Both the position numbers and the translations under genes were made by a program. The notes under the pieces were generated by a model. It was not told the DNA's origin. It ran no database searches and saw nothing but the letters and a program-made list of their open reading frames with translations. From NCBI GenBank assembly GCA_034435675.1, contig DAOTWP010000187.1:1-59736 (forward strand): 59,736 nt of DNA, in the 5' to 3' direction. The DNA comes from DAOTWP01 sp034435675. Lineage in GTDB: Bacteria > Chloroflexota > Anaerolineae > Aggregatilineales > Phototrophicaceae. Shown one piece after another: positions 7,775-17,239 of the stretch (the first letter of the stretch is position 1; every line of letters starts with the position of its first letter).

Positions 7775-10183
7775 TCAGGGCACGATAAAGCGGCGCGCAT
7801 CCCACGTTTCATTCAGCGGGTCGAGCGCGTCGCCGCGCGAACCATCGCTGACGGTGATCACCCACTCGGTTGCCGTGCAGTCGTCCGTGTCGCTGTGCTG
7901 GTCGGTGTTCAGCACAATCAGGTAGGCATGATCGAAATCGCCGGTATCCACCGTACCCCCCTGCCCCAGTTCAAACAGCACAGCCTCGTCACCGCTGATA
8001 CCCACCAGATACAGCGCCAGGTTATCAGCATCTACCGCGTAAGTGTGGACGCCGCGCAGCTCAATTTCGAGGTAATTCAGCCCCAGTTCCTGCACGCCGG
8101 TGCCGCGCGTAATCGTCCGCCCGGTGTCGTTGATGCGCGCTTCGATATCCACCTCCGCGTCGAACAGATCACTCAGTTCGTAATCCAGCAGCAGCGCGCG
8201 CACGCCGTAGCGGATGACGATTTCCTGCGGGGTTGTGCCCACCGCAGCGGCGAATTCGTACAGCGCGTCCATGCCTTCAAACGCGGCAATGCTGCCCCAC
8301 AACTGCGGAATCGCTTCTGGACCAAAATCACGCGCAAGCGAGTCGATCACAATCCACTCGCCGTAAACGCGCAGCCCGTCGGGGTCGTTGCCGGTGTTGC
8401 CCAGACACAATCCCGGCGACTCGAACAGCGACGAGACGTAGCCTACTGCGTCCTGGTCTTCGGGGTAATTCTGTGTTTCCAGCCAGGTCGCCGTTGCTTC
8501 GTAGAACCAGCGCGCAGCGTCGTTGAGGTCATAACCGAACTGGATGATATGGTTGAACTCGTGCGCTGCCGTCGCGCGCATCAGCCCTGCGGAGTCAGCG
8601 GCAATTGAGTAGTCATTATCCAGCACCAGATGGCCATAAGCGGCATATTCTTCCACCCCGTCCGAGGAGGGGTTGTCACCCACCAAGCCGTCCGGTTGGG
8701 CATAACCGAGGATCCCCTGCCCTTCGATTTCCAGCAGATAGACATCGAAGCGTGCATCGCCGCCTTCGCCGCAATCAGTCGGGGGCGCGGGCCAGCCCAT
8801 AGTTTCGATCTGGTAATCCCAGACTTCCTCCATGACGAGCATCACATCGGCAATAAAATCTTCGTTTGTGCCGTCAGCGCCGTCCAGCGTGTAGTGAATC
8901 ACAAAATTTTCGGTTTCCTGCGTCAGTTCGTCGCCGCTTGGCACGGGGCGATTCGCCTGTTCGCTGCAATCTGTCGCCTGCCCGGTGTCCACACCGCCGC
9001 CTTCATATGGGGTGGCGATCAGGTCATCAGTGGGCGCTGCCTCGCCAGTCAGCACGTCGGGCGCGTTAAGACCAATCAGCAGCCGGAATGTGCCTTCTGT
9101 GCCCTCAACGGCTGCGGTGATGGCGATGGAATAGTCGCCGTCTGCGGTGAAGGTGTATTCGAATGCCGAATTCAGGTTGTCGGGGTAATCAATGTCGTCG
9201 TTTTCTGCAAAGATTTCCTCCACATTGATGTCGCCCAGCCCGATATAGGTATCCAGATCGCCGTCAAGCGTTTCGGCATAGACGTAAAGTGTGTCGCCCG
9301 CCTGCATATCGAACAGGTCGTAATACAGGATCGGGTCAGCGGCGGTGATTTCGCCCCGGAACTGCTGCACCTGCGGGCGCGGACCGGCGGTGATCAGTTC
9401 GGGCAGGTCGCCAATGATCGCGATGTTATCGCCGGTGGATTCGGCGCTGCCGGAAAGCACTTCCGGCGTGTTGACGCCGATCAGAATACGGAAGTCGCCG
9501 GCGCTGCTTTCGTCAAAGCGGGTCACGGCAATCGAATAGTCGCCGGATTCTTCAACGGTATACAGCAGCGCGGAGTTGGTGTTACCGGGATAAACATCGT
9601 CGTTTTCGGCGTAGATCACGTCAAAATTGTAATCACCCAGATAAACATAAGTATCGAGGCGGCTGTCGTCCGCTTCGACATAGACATAGATCGTATCGCC
9701 TGCCTGAATATCGCTCAGGTCAAAAAAGACGTATTCTTCTTCATCCGTCACCGTGCCGCTGCTTTCCTGCACAAGCTGCGTCTCGCCAGTGGGGAACACA
9801 TCCGGTGTGTTGATGCCCAGCACCAGCCGGAAATCGCCGGAGGTGCTTTCATCATAGCGGGTGACATAGAGGGTGTATTCACCAGCTTCCTGCACGCGGT
9901 AAACCAGCGCAGAATTGAAGTTGCCGCGATACACATCGTCATTTTCCGCGTAGATGGTGTCGCCGGAGGGGTCGCCCAACAGCAGATAAGTATCCAGCGT
10001 GCCGTTTGTGGCTTCGACAAAGGCGTAAACGATGTCGCCCGCCTGTACCTCGCCGAGATCGAATGCGACGATCTCCTCGTCATCATCAATCGTGCCGGTA
10101 TACTCTTCTACCCCCTGCGCCAGCGCGCTGGGGATTGTGCCCAGCGCCAGCGCCAGCAGAATCAAATACAGCCATTTCTTCAT
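7775..10183 (-). CDS. Secreted zinc metallopeptidase with three N-terminal PPC domains
   Basis: An 802-residue exported protein. A signal peptide (1-23, ending SALAQ) is followed by three bacterial pre-peptidase C-terminal (PPC) beta-sandwich repeats at about 25-125, 127-230 and 255-360. Each carries AGDxxYxxVE, LDTYxxLGD and AENDD motifs. After a linker comes a zincin-like domain with His541-Glu-Phe-Asn-His545 (HExxH) and a downstream EATATWLE, a probable third ligand region. PPC domains usually sit at the C-terminus of proteases and are often cleaved off; here they come first. ATG at 10183 follows GGAG. Substrate unknown; extracellular protein degradation is likely. Confidence 0.88.
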   Translation of the reverse strand: MKKWLYLILLALALGTIPSALAQGVEEYTGTIDDDEEIVAFDLGEVQAGDIVYAFVEATNGTLDTYLLLGDPSGDTIYAENDDVYRGNFNSALVYRVQEAGEYTLYVTRYDESTSGDFRLVLGINTPDVFPTGETQLVQESSGTVTDEEEYVFFDLSDIQAGDTIYVYVEADDSRLDTYVYLGDYNFDVIYAENDDVYPGNTNSALLYTVEESGDYSIAVTRFDESSAGDFRILIGVNTPEVLSGSAESTGDNIAIIGDLPELITAGPRPQVQQFRGEITAADPILYYDLFDMQAGDTLYVYAETLDGDLDTYIGLGDINVEEIFAENDDIDYPDNLNSAFEYTFTADGDYSIAITAAVEGTEGTFRLLIGLNAPDVLTGEAAPTDDLIATPYEGGGVDTGQATDCSEQANRPVPSGDELTQETENFVIHYTLDGADGTNEDFIADVMLVMEEVWDYQIETMGWPAPPTDCGEGGDARFDVYLLEIEGQGILGYAQPDGLVGDNPSSDGVEEYAAYGHLVLDNDYSIAADSAGLMRATAAHEFNHIIQFGYDLNDAARWFYEATATWLETQNYPEDQDAVGYVSSLFESPGLCLGNTGNDPDGLRVYGEWIVIDSLARDFGPEAIPQLWGSIAAFEGMDALYEFAAAVGTTPQEIVIRYGVRALLLDYELSDLFDAEVDIEARINDTGRTITRGTGVQELGLNYLEIELRGVHTYAVDADNLALYLVGISGDEAVLFELGQGGTVDTGDFDHAYLIVLNTDQHSDTDDCTATEWVITVSDGSRGDALDPLNETWDARRFIVP

Positions 10184-10280
10184 CTGACTCCTCCATGTGC
10201 ATGTGTAGTAATTATGTTGATGACGCCTGGAAGGACGTGCCGCAACCGCAGCAAGCAGCGCTGTGGTCATGTTCTTTTTC

Positions 10281-10308
10281 AGTATAGCCGAGTTTTAAGA
10301 TTCGGTAA
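10281..10308 (-). promoter_or_regulatory. Candidate promoter of the PPC metallopeptidase gene
   Basis: On the minus strand a TATACT -10 box (10281-10286) is preceded by TTACCG with 16 bases between. It lies about 100 bases upstream of the start codon. The remaining 10184-10502 gap holds no gene. Confidence 0.35.
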
Positions 10309-10502
10309 TGGATGTCTCGCAGGTCGTTCAAAACTGCCCGCGCCCGCAGTTGGTGGAAACCCATAAACGGGTTTTTGCAGCAGCAGCCACCCTGTTCAGG
10401 GGTTTACAGGCTGTTCCGGGCAGCGGCTTTGAACCGCAGTCTGCCGCCAGCGGCATGTCAGGGGGTGCCCCCGCAGATCAAGGCAGTCTGCACCACCAGG
10501 CT

Positions 10503-12692
10503 TCAGCGGGCGGCGGGCAGTGTTACCGTCATGACCGTGCCGCCTTCTACGCGATTCGCCGCCTGAATGCTGCCGCCATGCGTCTCGATGATCTTGCGCG
10601 CGATTGGCAGCCCCAGCCCAATGCCTTTGGTCGTGTGGGCGTTATCCGCGCGGTAGAAGCGCTCGAAGATGCGCGGCAGCGCCTCCGGCGGAATGCCAAT
10701 GCCCGTGTCCTCCACGATGATCGTCACGCGCTTTGGGTCGCTGGCAGTGCGAATGACCACACTGCCCCCCGGCGGGGTGAATTGCAGCGCGTTTTCGACA
10801 ATGTGCCCCAACGCGCGGCTGATTTCGATGCTGCTGCCAATCACGCGATCCGGGTGGGCGTCCAGTACGGTGGACAGTGTCAGCCCGTCTTCCTCGCTGG
10901 CACGGGCGAAGCGCGTCAGCAGTTCGGTGACCAGTGTGTTGACAAAGACCGGGTCGGCGCTGGTGACGCTTTCGCTGTCCAGCCGCGACATCGTCACCAG
11001 CATTTCGACCAGCCGGGCAACATTATCCACCTGCTCGCGGATACCCTGTTCGTAAATCGCTTTGCGCGCTGGGTCCTCTACCCGGCAGAGCAAATACAGC
11101 TTGGTGTTGATAATCGACAGCGGGGTGCGGAACTCGTGCGAAATATCGCGCACGAAACTGGCGATCAGGTCCGTGCGGGCGCGTTCCAGCGCCAACTGCA
11201 CAGCGCTTTCGCGCAGGGCAGCTTCGGTGGTCTTACGTTCGGTGATGTCACGCACCATGCTCTGGAAGAACAGCGGGCTGCCCTCTTCGTCGCGCACCAG
11301 CGTGATATTGACCTCCGCAGTAAACGCAGAGCCATCCTGCCGTTGGAACTGACGCTCATAAATCGGCAGTTTTTCGCCGGACATCAGCCGTACATAAACC
11401 TCCCGGCTGGAACCACGTTCGGCGGTGACTGCTGTTTCCCATGTGCTGATGCCGATGATGTCGTCGGGGTGTTCCACGCCGAACATCTCCGCCCCGCGTG
11501 CATTGGTCCTAAAGTTGACCCCGTGCAGATCAAGCAGGCAGACGGCGTCATTGCTCTGTTCAAACAGGGCGCGGTAGCTGTGTTCGCGCTGTTTGAGCAT
11601 GGTGATGTCTGTAAAGGACAGCACCACTGCCTGCGGGGCGCTGTGCGATGGGCGCGTATCGTCGTCAGGGTCAATGCTGTAGAAAATCGGTTGGGTGTTC
11701 ATCGAAATCCACACCCGTGTGCGATCCGGGCGGCGCACGCCGATAATCACATTGCGCTGCGGCTGCCCGTTTTCCAGCGTCAGCAGCGCCGGGAATTGCT
11801 GTGGTGGAAAGCGACTACCGTCCTCGCGCAGCATATCCCAGCGGTCTTTCAGGTTGCAGCAGTCTTGCGTCAGTTCCTCGACGGTGTACCCTAGAATCTC
11901 GGCGGCAGCAGGATTGCAGGTGCTGATTGTGCCGCCAGTTTCTATCACAATCACGCCCTCTGCCATCGCCGCAATCAGCGACCGGTAGCGTGCTTCGCCG
12001 CTGCGAAGCTGCTCCTGCGTCTGCTGCATCTGGTCGAATGTCTGCTGCATGCGCCGGACTGCCGGGCGAATGATGAACCAGCCGGAGGTCGCCAGCGTCA
12101 CGGGCACAAGCAGCACCATCAGGGCTGCGATCTGGTGGATGGGGTTTGGATTTGTGTTGTCCCGCGTATGCTCAAGCCTGAGAAGCTGCCCGACACTGTC
12201 CTGATACACGCGCGAGGCGTTCAGCAGAGTGTCCATGTTGGACATAACATATTCGCCCAGCGGATTCTGGCAGCCTGCGCTGGGTGGACGCCGTTCATAA
12301 AAGACGAGGATACACTCGGCGGCAGTTACCAGTGTCCGGTAACTGCTTTCCGTCTGTGCCACCAGCGGCGCGGCTTCACTGTCCGCCGGGGTCTGTGCCA
12401 CCAGTTCGCGGTGTCCGCTGCGCCATTGTTCCAGCGCCCGTTCAAAATTGTCGAGTGTGCGCTGTTCGCTGCCATCATAGGGTGCGAGCAGCAGCCGCAG
12501 CGCGCTCTCGGCAAGATAATAACTATTGGATTGTTGCGTCTGGGTGACTTCGATAGTCCTTTGAACTTGTCCGTGTACAGCATTGAAGTGTCCCACCAAC
12601 AACTGTGCAGTGGCGAGCAGCAGCACCAGCAGGAGAAGTGCCAGAATGACGCGGCGCATCAGGAAACGGGTATGACCAGTGGAAGTCGACAT
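10503..12692 (-). CDS. Membrane-bound PAS sensor histidine kinase
   Basis: A 729-residue kinase from the ATG at 12692. A first membrane helix (about 12-33, VILALLLLVLLLATA) and a second near 180-200 flank an extracellular helical sensor of about 145 residues, CHASE3-like in layout. Cytoplasmic PAS domains follow (GEARYRSLIAAMAEGVIVIE, then RALFEQSNDAVCLLDLHG with a PAC-like RDITERKTTE). HisKA has phosphoacceptor His519 in ISHEFRTPLS. The ATPase domain ends with DTGIGIP and KGIGLGL. An in-frame ATG at 12767 would add 25 residues but has no good ribosome site; the one at 12692 has GGGA. No cognate regulator is adjacent. Confidence 0.93.
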   Translation of the reverse strand: MSTSTGHTRFLMRRVILALLLLVLLLATAQLLVGHFNAVHGQVQRTIEVTQTQQSNSYYLAESALRLLLAPYDGSEQRTLDNFERALEQWRSGHRELVAQTPADSEAAPLVAQTESSYRTLVTAAECILVFYERRPPSAGCQNPLGEYVMSNMDTLLNASRVYQDSVGQLLRLEHTRDNTNPNPIHQIAALMVLLVPVTLATSGWFIIRPAVRRMQQTFDQMQQTQEQLRSGEARYRSLIAAMAEGVIVIETGGTISTCNPAAAEILGYTVEELTQDCCNLKDRWDMLREDGSRFPPQQFPALLTLENGQPQRNVIIGVRRPDRTRVWISMNTQPIFYSIDPDDDTRPSHSAPQAVVLSFTDITMLKQREHSYRALFEQSNDAVCLLDLHGVNFRTNARGAEMFGVEHPDDIIGISTWETAVTAERGSSREVYVRLMSGEKLPIYERQFQRQDGSAFTAEVNITLVRDEEGSPLFFQSMVRDITERKTTEAALRESAVQLALERARTDLIASFVRDISHEFRTPLSIINTKLYLLCRVEDPARKAIYEQGIREQVDNVARLVEMLVTMSRLDSESVTSADPVFVNTLVTELLTRFARASEEDGLTLSTVLDAHPDRVIGSSIEISRALGHIVENALQFTPPGGSVVIRTASDPKRVTIIVEDTGIGIPPEALPRIFERFYRADNAHTTKGIGLGLPIARKIIETHGGSIQAANRVEGGTVMTVTLPAAR

Positions 12693-12882
12693 CAACGGTC
12701 CCGTAATCGTCTGTTCGTTCAATAGAAGCGGAGTGGCTGGGGCAATTGGCTTTTTGCCAGCCATCATGCCTATATGCAATATACCGTAATTTTTGTGATA
12801 AGTGTATTTAGATGTGGCATCAGGCAGGACAAAAATCGTAAAATTGAGGCAGGTGGAAATTCCATAACGAAGGAAAATTGCT

Positions 12883-14361
12883 GTGTTTGATTTTTTGACT
12901 TCCCCATTAGCCTTTTTACAGGCACAACTTCCTGGTGTGCCGATTCAGAACCGCTTGCGTGCCTATGAAACATGGTGGGAGACGCACGGCAAACCGATTT
13001 CCGATGCCGTAGACCGTGCGGGAACGCCGCATGTGCGGCTGTATGACCGGTTCGGCAAGCGCATTGACGCTGTTGATTATATTCCCGAATACTGGCGGCT
13101 GCTGCACACTGGCTACGAGGCGGGCGCGGTCTGGCTGGCGTTCGAACAATCGCTGGTCGAAGCGTATACGCTGGGCTATATCACCTGTTTCTACGACATC
13201 GGCTTGAACTGCCCCTACACGGTGTCGCTGTCCACTGCCATCCCGCTGAGCAAATATGGCGGCACGGTGCTGGTGGAGCGCTATCTGGACAAACTGCTGC
13301 GCAAAGACAACACGGTGTGGCAGGGCGCAACCTGGATGACCGAGATCGGCGGTGGCAGTGATCTGGGTGGCACCGTGGACACACTGGCGCGGCACACCGA
13401 GCAAGGCTGGCGGCTGAAGGGCGAAAAATACTTTTGCAGCAATGTTGGCGCGGAGCTAGCGGTGGTCGCCGCGCGGGTGACAGACGGCGACGGCACGCCG
13501 CGCCCGGGTGTGCGTGGGCTGGCGTTGTTCCTTGTGCCCCGTGTGCGGCAGGATGGTTCGCTCAATTATCTGCTGCGGCGGCTGAAAGACAAGATCGGCA
13601 CGCGCAGTGTGCCCACTGGCGAGGTCAGCTTTGAAGATGCCGAAGCGTATCTGCTGGGCACGCCGGAACACGGCATTTACCTGATTCTGGAAGTGCTCAA
13701 TCTGTCGCGCGTGTCGAATGCCATCGGCAGCGTGGCGCTGGCACAGCGCGCGATGGCAGAGGCGTACACCTTCGCCCGTGACCGCGTGGCGTTCGGCAAA
13801 CCGCTGATTGAGCAGCCGTTGATGCGCCGCCAGTTTGAGCAGCAGTTAGAGGCGCTCCAGAATGCCTTCGCGCTGGCGTGGGAAGCAGTGCAGATGATGA
13901 ACACCTACCGCGATGTCAAACCGCCTTACAGCCGCGATTTTGGGCTGCTGCGGCTGATCATTCATCTGGCGAAGTATTACACCGCCGAGGTCGCCGTGCG
14001 CAGCGCCAAATGGGCGATGGAAGTCAACGGCGGCATGGGCACGCTGGCAGAATTTGGCGTGGAACGCTGGCTGCGCGAAGCGATGATCGTGGACATCTGG
14101 GAAGGTCCGCCGCACCGCCAGATTCTTGACGGGCTGGAAGTGCTTGAACGCGGCGCAGGGCGGATGCTGCTGGAAATGCTTGAACCGCATGCCGACCCTG
14201 ACGCGATGGCGGCAATCAGCGACCAGCTTAGCGCCTTCCTGACGCTGCCGCCGGAAGAACGCGAGGCGAACGCGCAGCCGGTATTCGAGGCGCTGGCAGA
14301 GTTCACGGCGCGCACACTGGCGGCAAAGCTGGCAGGCGTTGAGCGCGTGCTGGCGGAGTAA
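12883..14361 (+). CDS. Acyl-CoA dehydrogenase, AidB-like
   Basis: A 492-residue flavoprotein of the acyl-CoA dehydrogenase family. The middle part carries GATWMTEIGGGSDLGGT, which contacts FAD and substrate. Next comes YFCSNVGAELAVVAAR, and later RDRVAFGKPLIEQPLMRR and NGGMGTLAEFGVERWLREA. The MTExxGGSD motif and the long N-terminal region match the AidB branch, linked to alkylation stress or isovaleryl-CoA-type substrates, rather than the short-chain enzymes of about 380 residues. The start is GTG, after GAAGGAAA. It is a single gene, so its pathway is not shown by context. Confidence 0.9.
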   Translation: MFDFLTSPLAFLQAQLPGVPIQNRLRAYETWWETHGKPISDAVDRAGTPHVRLYDRFGKRIDAVDYIPEYWRLLHTGYEAGAVWLAFEQSLVEAYTLGYITCFYDIGLNCPYTVSLSTAIPLSKYGGTVLVERYLDKLLRKDNTVWQGATWMTEIGGGSDLGGTVDTLARHTEQGWRLKGEKYFCSNVGAELAVVAARVTDGDGTPRPGVRGLALFLVPRVRQDGSLNYLLRRLKDKIGTRSVPTGEVSFEDAEAYLLGTPEHGIYLILEVLNLSRVSNAIGSVALAQRAMAEAYTFARDRVAFGKPLIEQPLMRRQFEQQLEALQNAFALAWEAVQMMNTYRDVKPPYSRDFGLLRLIIHLAKYYTAEVAVRSAKWAMEVNGGMGTLAEFGVERWLREAMIVDIWEGPPHRQILDGLEVLERGAGRMLLEMLEPHADPDAMAAISDQLSAFLTLPPEEREANAQPVFEALAEFTARTLAAKLAGVERVLAE

Positions 14362-14387
14362 TCCGGCGTAACCCGACAGCATTCGGC

Positions 14388-14597
14388 TTAAGGGCTATCC
14401 GTAAACCGTCTTCCTGCGCAATAGATTTATGCAGATGAACAAAATATTCGGGCAACGCTTGTTGGCGGACACCCCGTTGGGTGTCCCTACCTGTAGAGAT
14501 ATGGTTCAAACACAGGTTGCCTGGCGGGTTCGCTGTGCCGTTATTCGAATATTTTCTTAAAGCACAGCAGCCCTTGTCTGGGTTTACGGATAGATCC
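14388..14597. repeat. Family-2 inverted-repeat element, long copy
   Basis: The ends are CTTAAGGGCTATCCGTAAAC and GTTTACGGATAGATCCTAAG, an inverted pair. Nested inside is AATATTCG / CGAATATT, and a smaller GGACACCCC / GGGTGTCC hairpin. It fills the gap after the acyl-CoA dehydrogenase gene and abuts the family-1 copy. No coding frame is present. Confidence 0.75.
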
Positions 14598-14690
14598 TAA
14601 GTACAGGCAAATTGAAAACGTCAGATGTAGGCGGGTCGCAGACCCGCCCCTACGAAAAACAATCCTGCGAGATTTCTGTGCTTGCACTTA
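14598..14690. repeat. Family-1 inverted-repeat element, copy B
   Basis: 93 bp, opposite in orientation to copies A and C. The ends are TAAGTACAGGCA and TGCTTGCACTTA, an imperfect terminal inverted repeat. The core hairpin is GCGGGTCgcaGACCCGC. Its terminal TTA is the complement of the TAA stop codon of the scaffold gene at 14688. Confidence 0.85.
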
Positions 14691-16373
14691 GCGGATGCGC
14701 AGTTCGTAATTCCCCCCGCTGCCGTTGAATCCATAGGCAATCGCCAGATAGTAATCGTTTGCCGGCAGCACAATCTCAATCCGTGAATTGAGCGACAGTC
14801 CGCTGTCATCATTCGTTGCGATCATATCGCCCACGGCATCGAACAGCGCTAACACGGGGTCAAAGCCCGAAGAACCCCGCAGTTCAATCACGATCGACTG
14901 CCCTGCCTCGCCGTAAAACATCCATGCATCCTGACCGTTGCGCGGTACGCTGTCCTGTAGATTGCGCCCAATTTCGGTCACGCCGCTGACCGTGATGCCC
15001 AGCGCCTCGAAATTCTGGCGCGCCTGCTGTGCGCGTGCATCAGTGGCGGGGTCTACCGCAGCAGCGCTGCCGCCGCCGCGCACCAGCAGCACCACGCCAA
15101 TTACCACAACGGTGATCAGCAGCATGCTGCCCAGCAGTGCCCACATCGGAATGCGTTCCAGGAAGCTGCCGCCCGCTGCATTGGCTTTGGATGGCTTGCC
15201 CGGTTTGACGGCAATCCCGGCGAACGGGTCGGAGTGGTCGTTGGCGACTTCGCTGAAGGGGTCATCGTCAGCGCCAAAGGGATCGTCAATATCGTCAAGC
15301 TCGTCGTCACCGGCATAGCGCGTCGGTGCCGGGCGGGCAGCCGCTGCATGTGGGGACGCCGCGCGTGGAGACGCCGCGCGTTGGGACGCCGCGCGTGGAG
15401 ACGCCTGCGCCGGGGCGCTGAACGGGTCATCGGCAAAGGGATCGTCTGCAAACGGATCATCGCCAAACAGGTCATCGGCAAACGCTGCCGGCGCTGGCTT
15501 GGGCGCTGGCTTGGGCGCTGGCTTAGGCGCTGGCTTGCCCTTTGCTGGCGCGGCGGGCGCTGCGGCGGGCGCTGCAAAGGGATCATCGAACGGGTCGGCA
15601 AACGGGTCGGCAGCGGCATTTGCGCCCGCGAAACCTGCGCCTGCGTCGTCAGCGAAGGGGTCATCGCCAAAGGGGGCGCTGCTTGCAGCCCCGCGCGACT
15701 GCCCTCCGGATGAACGTGATGGAGGCGCGGCTGGCGGCAGGGCATCCAGACGGGCAAACGGGTCGCCAACATCCATGCTGGAACCGCTGGCGGCAAACGG
15801 ATCAGCAGCCGGACCCGCGCCGAAGGGGTCAGCAAATGGGTCGCTGTCGGCGAAGGTATCAACCTCAGAATCGGCAAACGGGTCAGCAAACGCAGCGCTG
15901 GCAAATGCCCCGCCGCCGGAAGATGCACTGCCAAAGCCGCCGGGCACAGGCATTACGGCATCATTCTGCGCAGCCGGTTTTGCGGGCGGTGCTGATGGTG
16001 CTGATGCGGCGAACGGGTCATCGGCAAAGAGGTCATGCGCAGCGCTGGCAGGGGCAGGGCGAGCGGCGGGCTTGGGCGCAGGCGGCTGGGCAGCAGGCTT
16101 GGGCGCGGCGGGTTTGCCACCCGGCGGGAAAGCCTCATTCAACTGGTGGAGCATTTCGCGCGCTTTGGCATTGTCCGGGCGCAGCCGCAGCACATTTTGC
16201 AGTGCCTGCCGCACCTGTTCAGGTTCTTCCAGCGCGTTTGCCAGCAGCCACCATGCGTTAGCGTTGTCACGATCTGCTTTGAGGATCGGACCCAGTAACT
16301 TGATTGCCTCTTTTTCCTGATTATTCTTGATGAGTGCGTAGGCTCTTTGCAGCTTGGTCTGCACGTCAGACAT
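14688..16373 (-). CDS. TPR protein with Asp-Pro-Phe repeats, membrane helix and PPC-like C-domain
   Basis: A 561-residue protein. Residues 1-90 form TPR-like helices (AYALIKNNQEKEAIKLLGPI, ANAWWLLANALEE). Residues 90-410 are low complexity, Ala/Pro-rich, with more than twenty DPF or DPFAD motifs and AAxRAASPRA stretches. A single membrane helix near 430-450 (MWALLGSMLLITVVVIGVVLL) is followed by an extracytoplasmic domain with DAWMFYGEAGQSIVIELRG and IATNDDSGLSLNSRI, which resembles PPC. The TPR and disordered part should be cytoplasmic. ATG at 16373 follows GAGGGGGAA, 10 bp after the Nudix stop codon, so the two genes are likely one operon. Function unknown; a scaffold is inferred. Confidence 0.88.
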   Translation of the reverse strand: MSDVQTKLQRAYALIKNNQEKEAIKLLGPILKADRDNANAWWLLANALEEPEQVRQALQNVLRLRPDNAKAREMLHQLNEAFPPGGKPAAPKPAAQPPAPKPAARPAPASAAHDLFADDPFAASAPSAPPAKPAAQNDAVMPVPGGFGSASSGGGAFASAAFADPFADSEVDTFADSDPFADPFGAGPAADPFAASGSSMDVGDPFARLDALPPAAPPSRSSGGQSRGAASSAPFGDDPFADDAGAGFAGANAAADPFADPFDDPFAAPAAAPAAPAKGKPAPKPAPKPAPKPAPAAFADDLFGDDPFADDPFADDPFSAPAQASPRAASQRAASPRAASPHAAAARPAPTRYAGDDELDDIDDPFGADDDPFSEVANDHSDPFAGIAVKPGKPSKANAAGGSFLERIPMWALLGSMLLITVVVIGVVLLVRGGGSAAAVDPATDARAQQARQNFEALGITVSGVTEIGRNLQDSVPRNGQDAWMFYGEAGQSIVIELRGSSGFDPVLALFDAVGDMIATNDDSGLSLNSRIEIVLPANDYYLAIAYGFNGSGGNYELRIR

Positions 16374-16383
16374 AAATTCCCCC

Positions 16384-17040
16384 TCAATCAAAATCTGTTG
16401 CCAGGTATGGATCCTGCAGGTGTTCGACATAACGCGCAATCTGCACGGGCGTGACTCGTCCGGTGGACAGCGGCGGCAGGGCATCCGGTGTAAAAAACGC
16501 CACCGCGCCGACTTCGCCGCTGTCGTAAGGCTGGGCAGCGCTGTCCACCGTGGCGCCGCCAGCATCCAGCAGTTCACACTGGAAGACCAGCCGGTAGCGG
16601 TGGAACAGCAGCGTGGTCTGTCCGTGTTTGTTGGGGTCATGCACTGCCAGCAGCTTGACCGGGCGCACCCGGCAGCGGGTTTCTTCATAGACCTCGCGCA
16701 CAACAGCTTCTGCTGGCGACTCGCGGACATCGCACCAGCCGCCCGGCAGCGACCAACCGCCGTCATCGTGCTGGTATACCATCAACAGTTTTTTCCCCTG
16801 CGGCACTACGGCACGCACGCCTACTTTCGGCGTGGCGTACCCCTGGTCATGCCCCAGCAGTTGGGTGAGCTGGGCGACATCCAGCGTGGTATGCGCGGCG
16901 ATCATCTCCGCGGCGATCTGGCGCAGTTCCGTATAGCGGGCGGTGTCGTGCGGATCGCTGGCGTAAAACAGACCTGTCTGGGCGATAGCATTCAGGCGCT
17001 GCGCCCAGTCCAACCAATTTGGCGCGGGATGTTCGATCAT
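16384..17040 (-). CDS. Nudix hydrolase with N-terminal Nudix-associated domain
   Basis: A 218-residue hydrolase of nucleoside diphosphates linked to another moiety. An N-terminal helical domain (NWLDWAQRLNAIAQTGLFYA, about 7-60) is typical of ADP-ribose/ADP-sugar-type Nudix proteins. The Nudix box is complete: GGWCDVRESPAEAVVREVYEETRC holds Gx5Ex7REVxEExGx. I choose ATG 17040 because GAGG precedes it and because a TATAAT box covers the more upstream ATG at 17082. An ATG at 17070 would be almost leaderless. It is the first gene of an operon with the scaffold protein. The substrate cannot be read from sequence. Confidence 0.88.
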   Translation of the reverse strand: MIEHPAPNWLDWAQRLNAIAQTGLFYASDPHDTARYTELRQIAAEMIAAHTTLDVAQLTQLLGHDQGYATPKVGVRAVVPQGKKLLMVYQHDDGGWSLPGGWCDVRESPAEAVVREVYEETRCRVRPVKLLAVHDPNKHGQTTLLFHRYRLVFQCELLDAGGATVDSAAQPYDSGEVGAVAFFTPDALPPLSTGRVTPVQIARYVEHLQDPYLATDFD

Positions 17041-17080
17041 TACCTCGTCTCGCCAATCCATGGAACGCATCTTTACTTTC

Positions 17081-17086
17081 ATTATA
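17081..17086 (-). promoter_or_regulatory. Perfect -10 box of the Nudix-scaffold operon
   Basis: TATAAT on the minus strand, overlapping the ATG at 17082. No good -35 box at the usual distance. Its position argues for the downstream translation start at 17040. Confidence 0.45.
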
Positions 17087-17239
17087 GAGGACGAAAGACA
17101 ATTGCACCTAAAGGATTCACGAATTTTTTGCGGGGATTAACGCGCAGGAGGTGGGGCGGTGTTCACAGCGCACGCTTGCCTGCGTTGTGGAATTCTTAAT
17201 ACACTTTTATTCACCGGGCTTACGGCTGTAGGCGGTGTC

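Noticed and set aside
7405..7788. Open frame of 127 codons after the cyclic-DPG synthase gene
   Set aside because: It covers family-2 and family-3 repeats and has no ribosome site or domain.
8630..10366. Long plus-strand open frame of 578 codons
   Set aside because: Antisense to the PPC metallopeptidase gene, whose signal peptide, repeats and HExxH are clear. High GC keeps the opposite strand open.
10308..11894. Long plus-strand open frame of 528 codons
   Set aside because: Antisense to the membrane histidine kinase; no recognisable domain.
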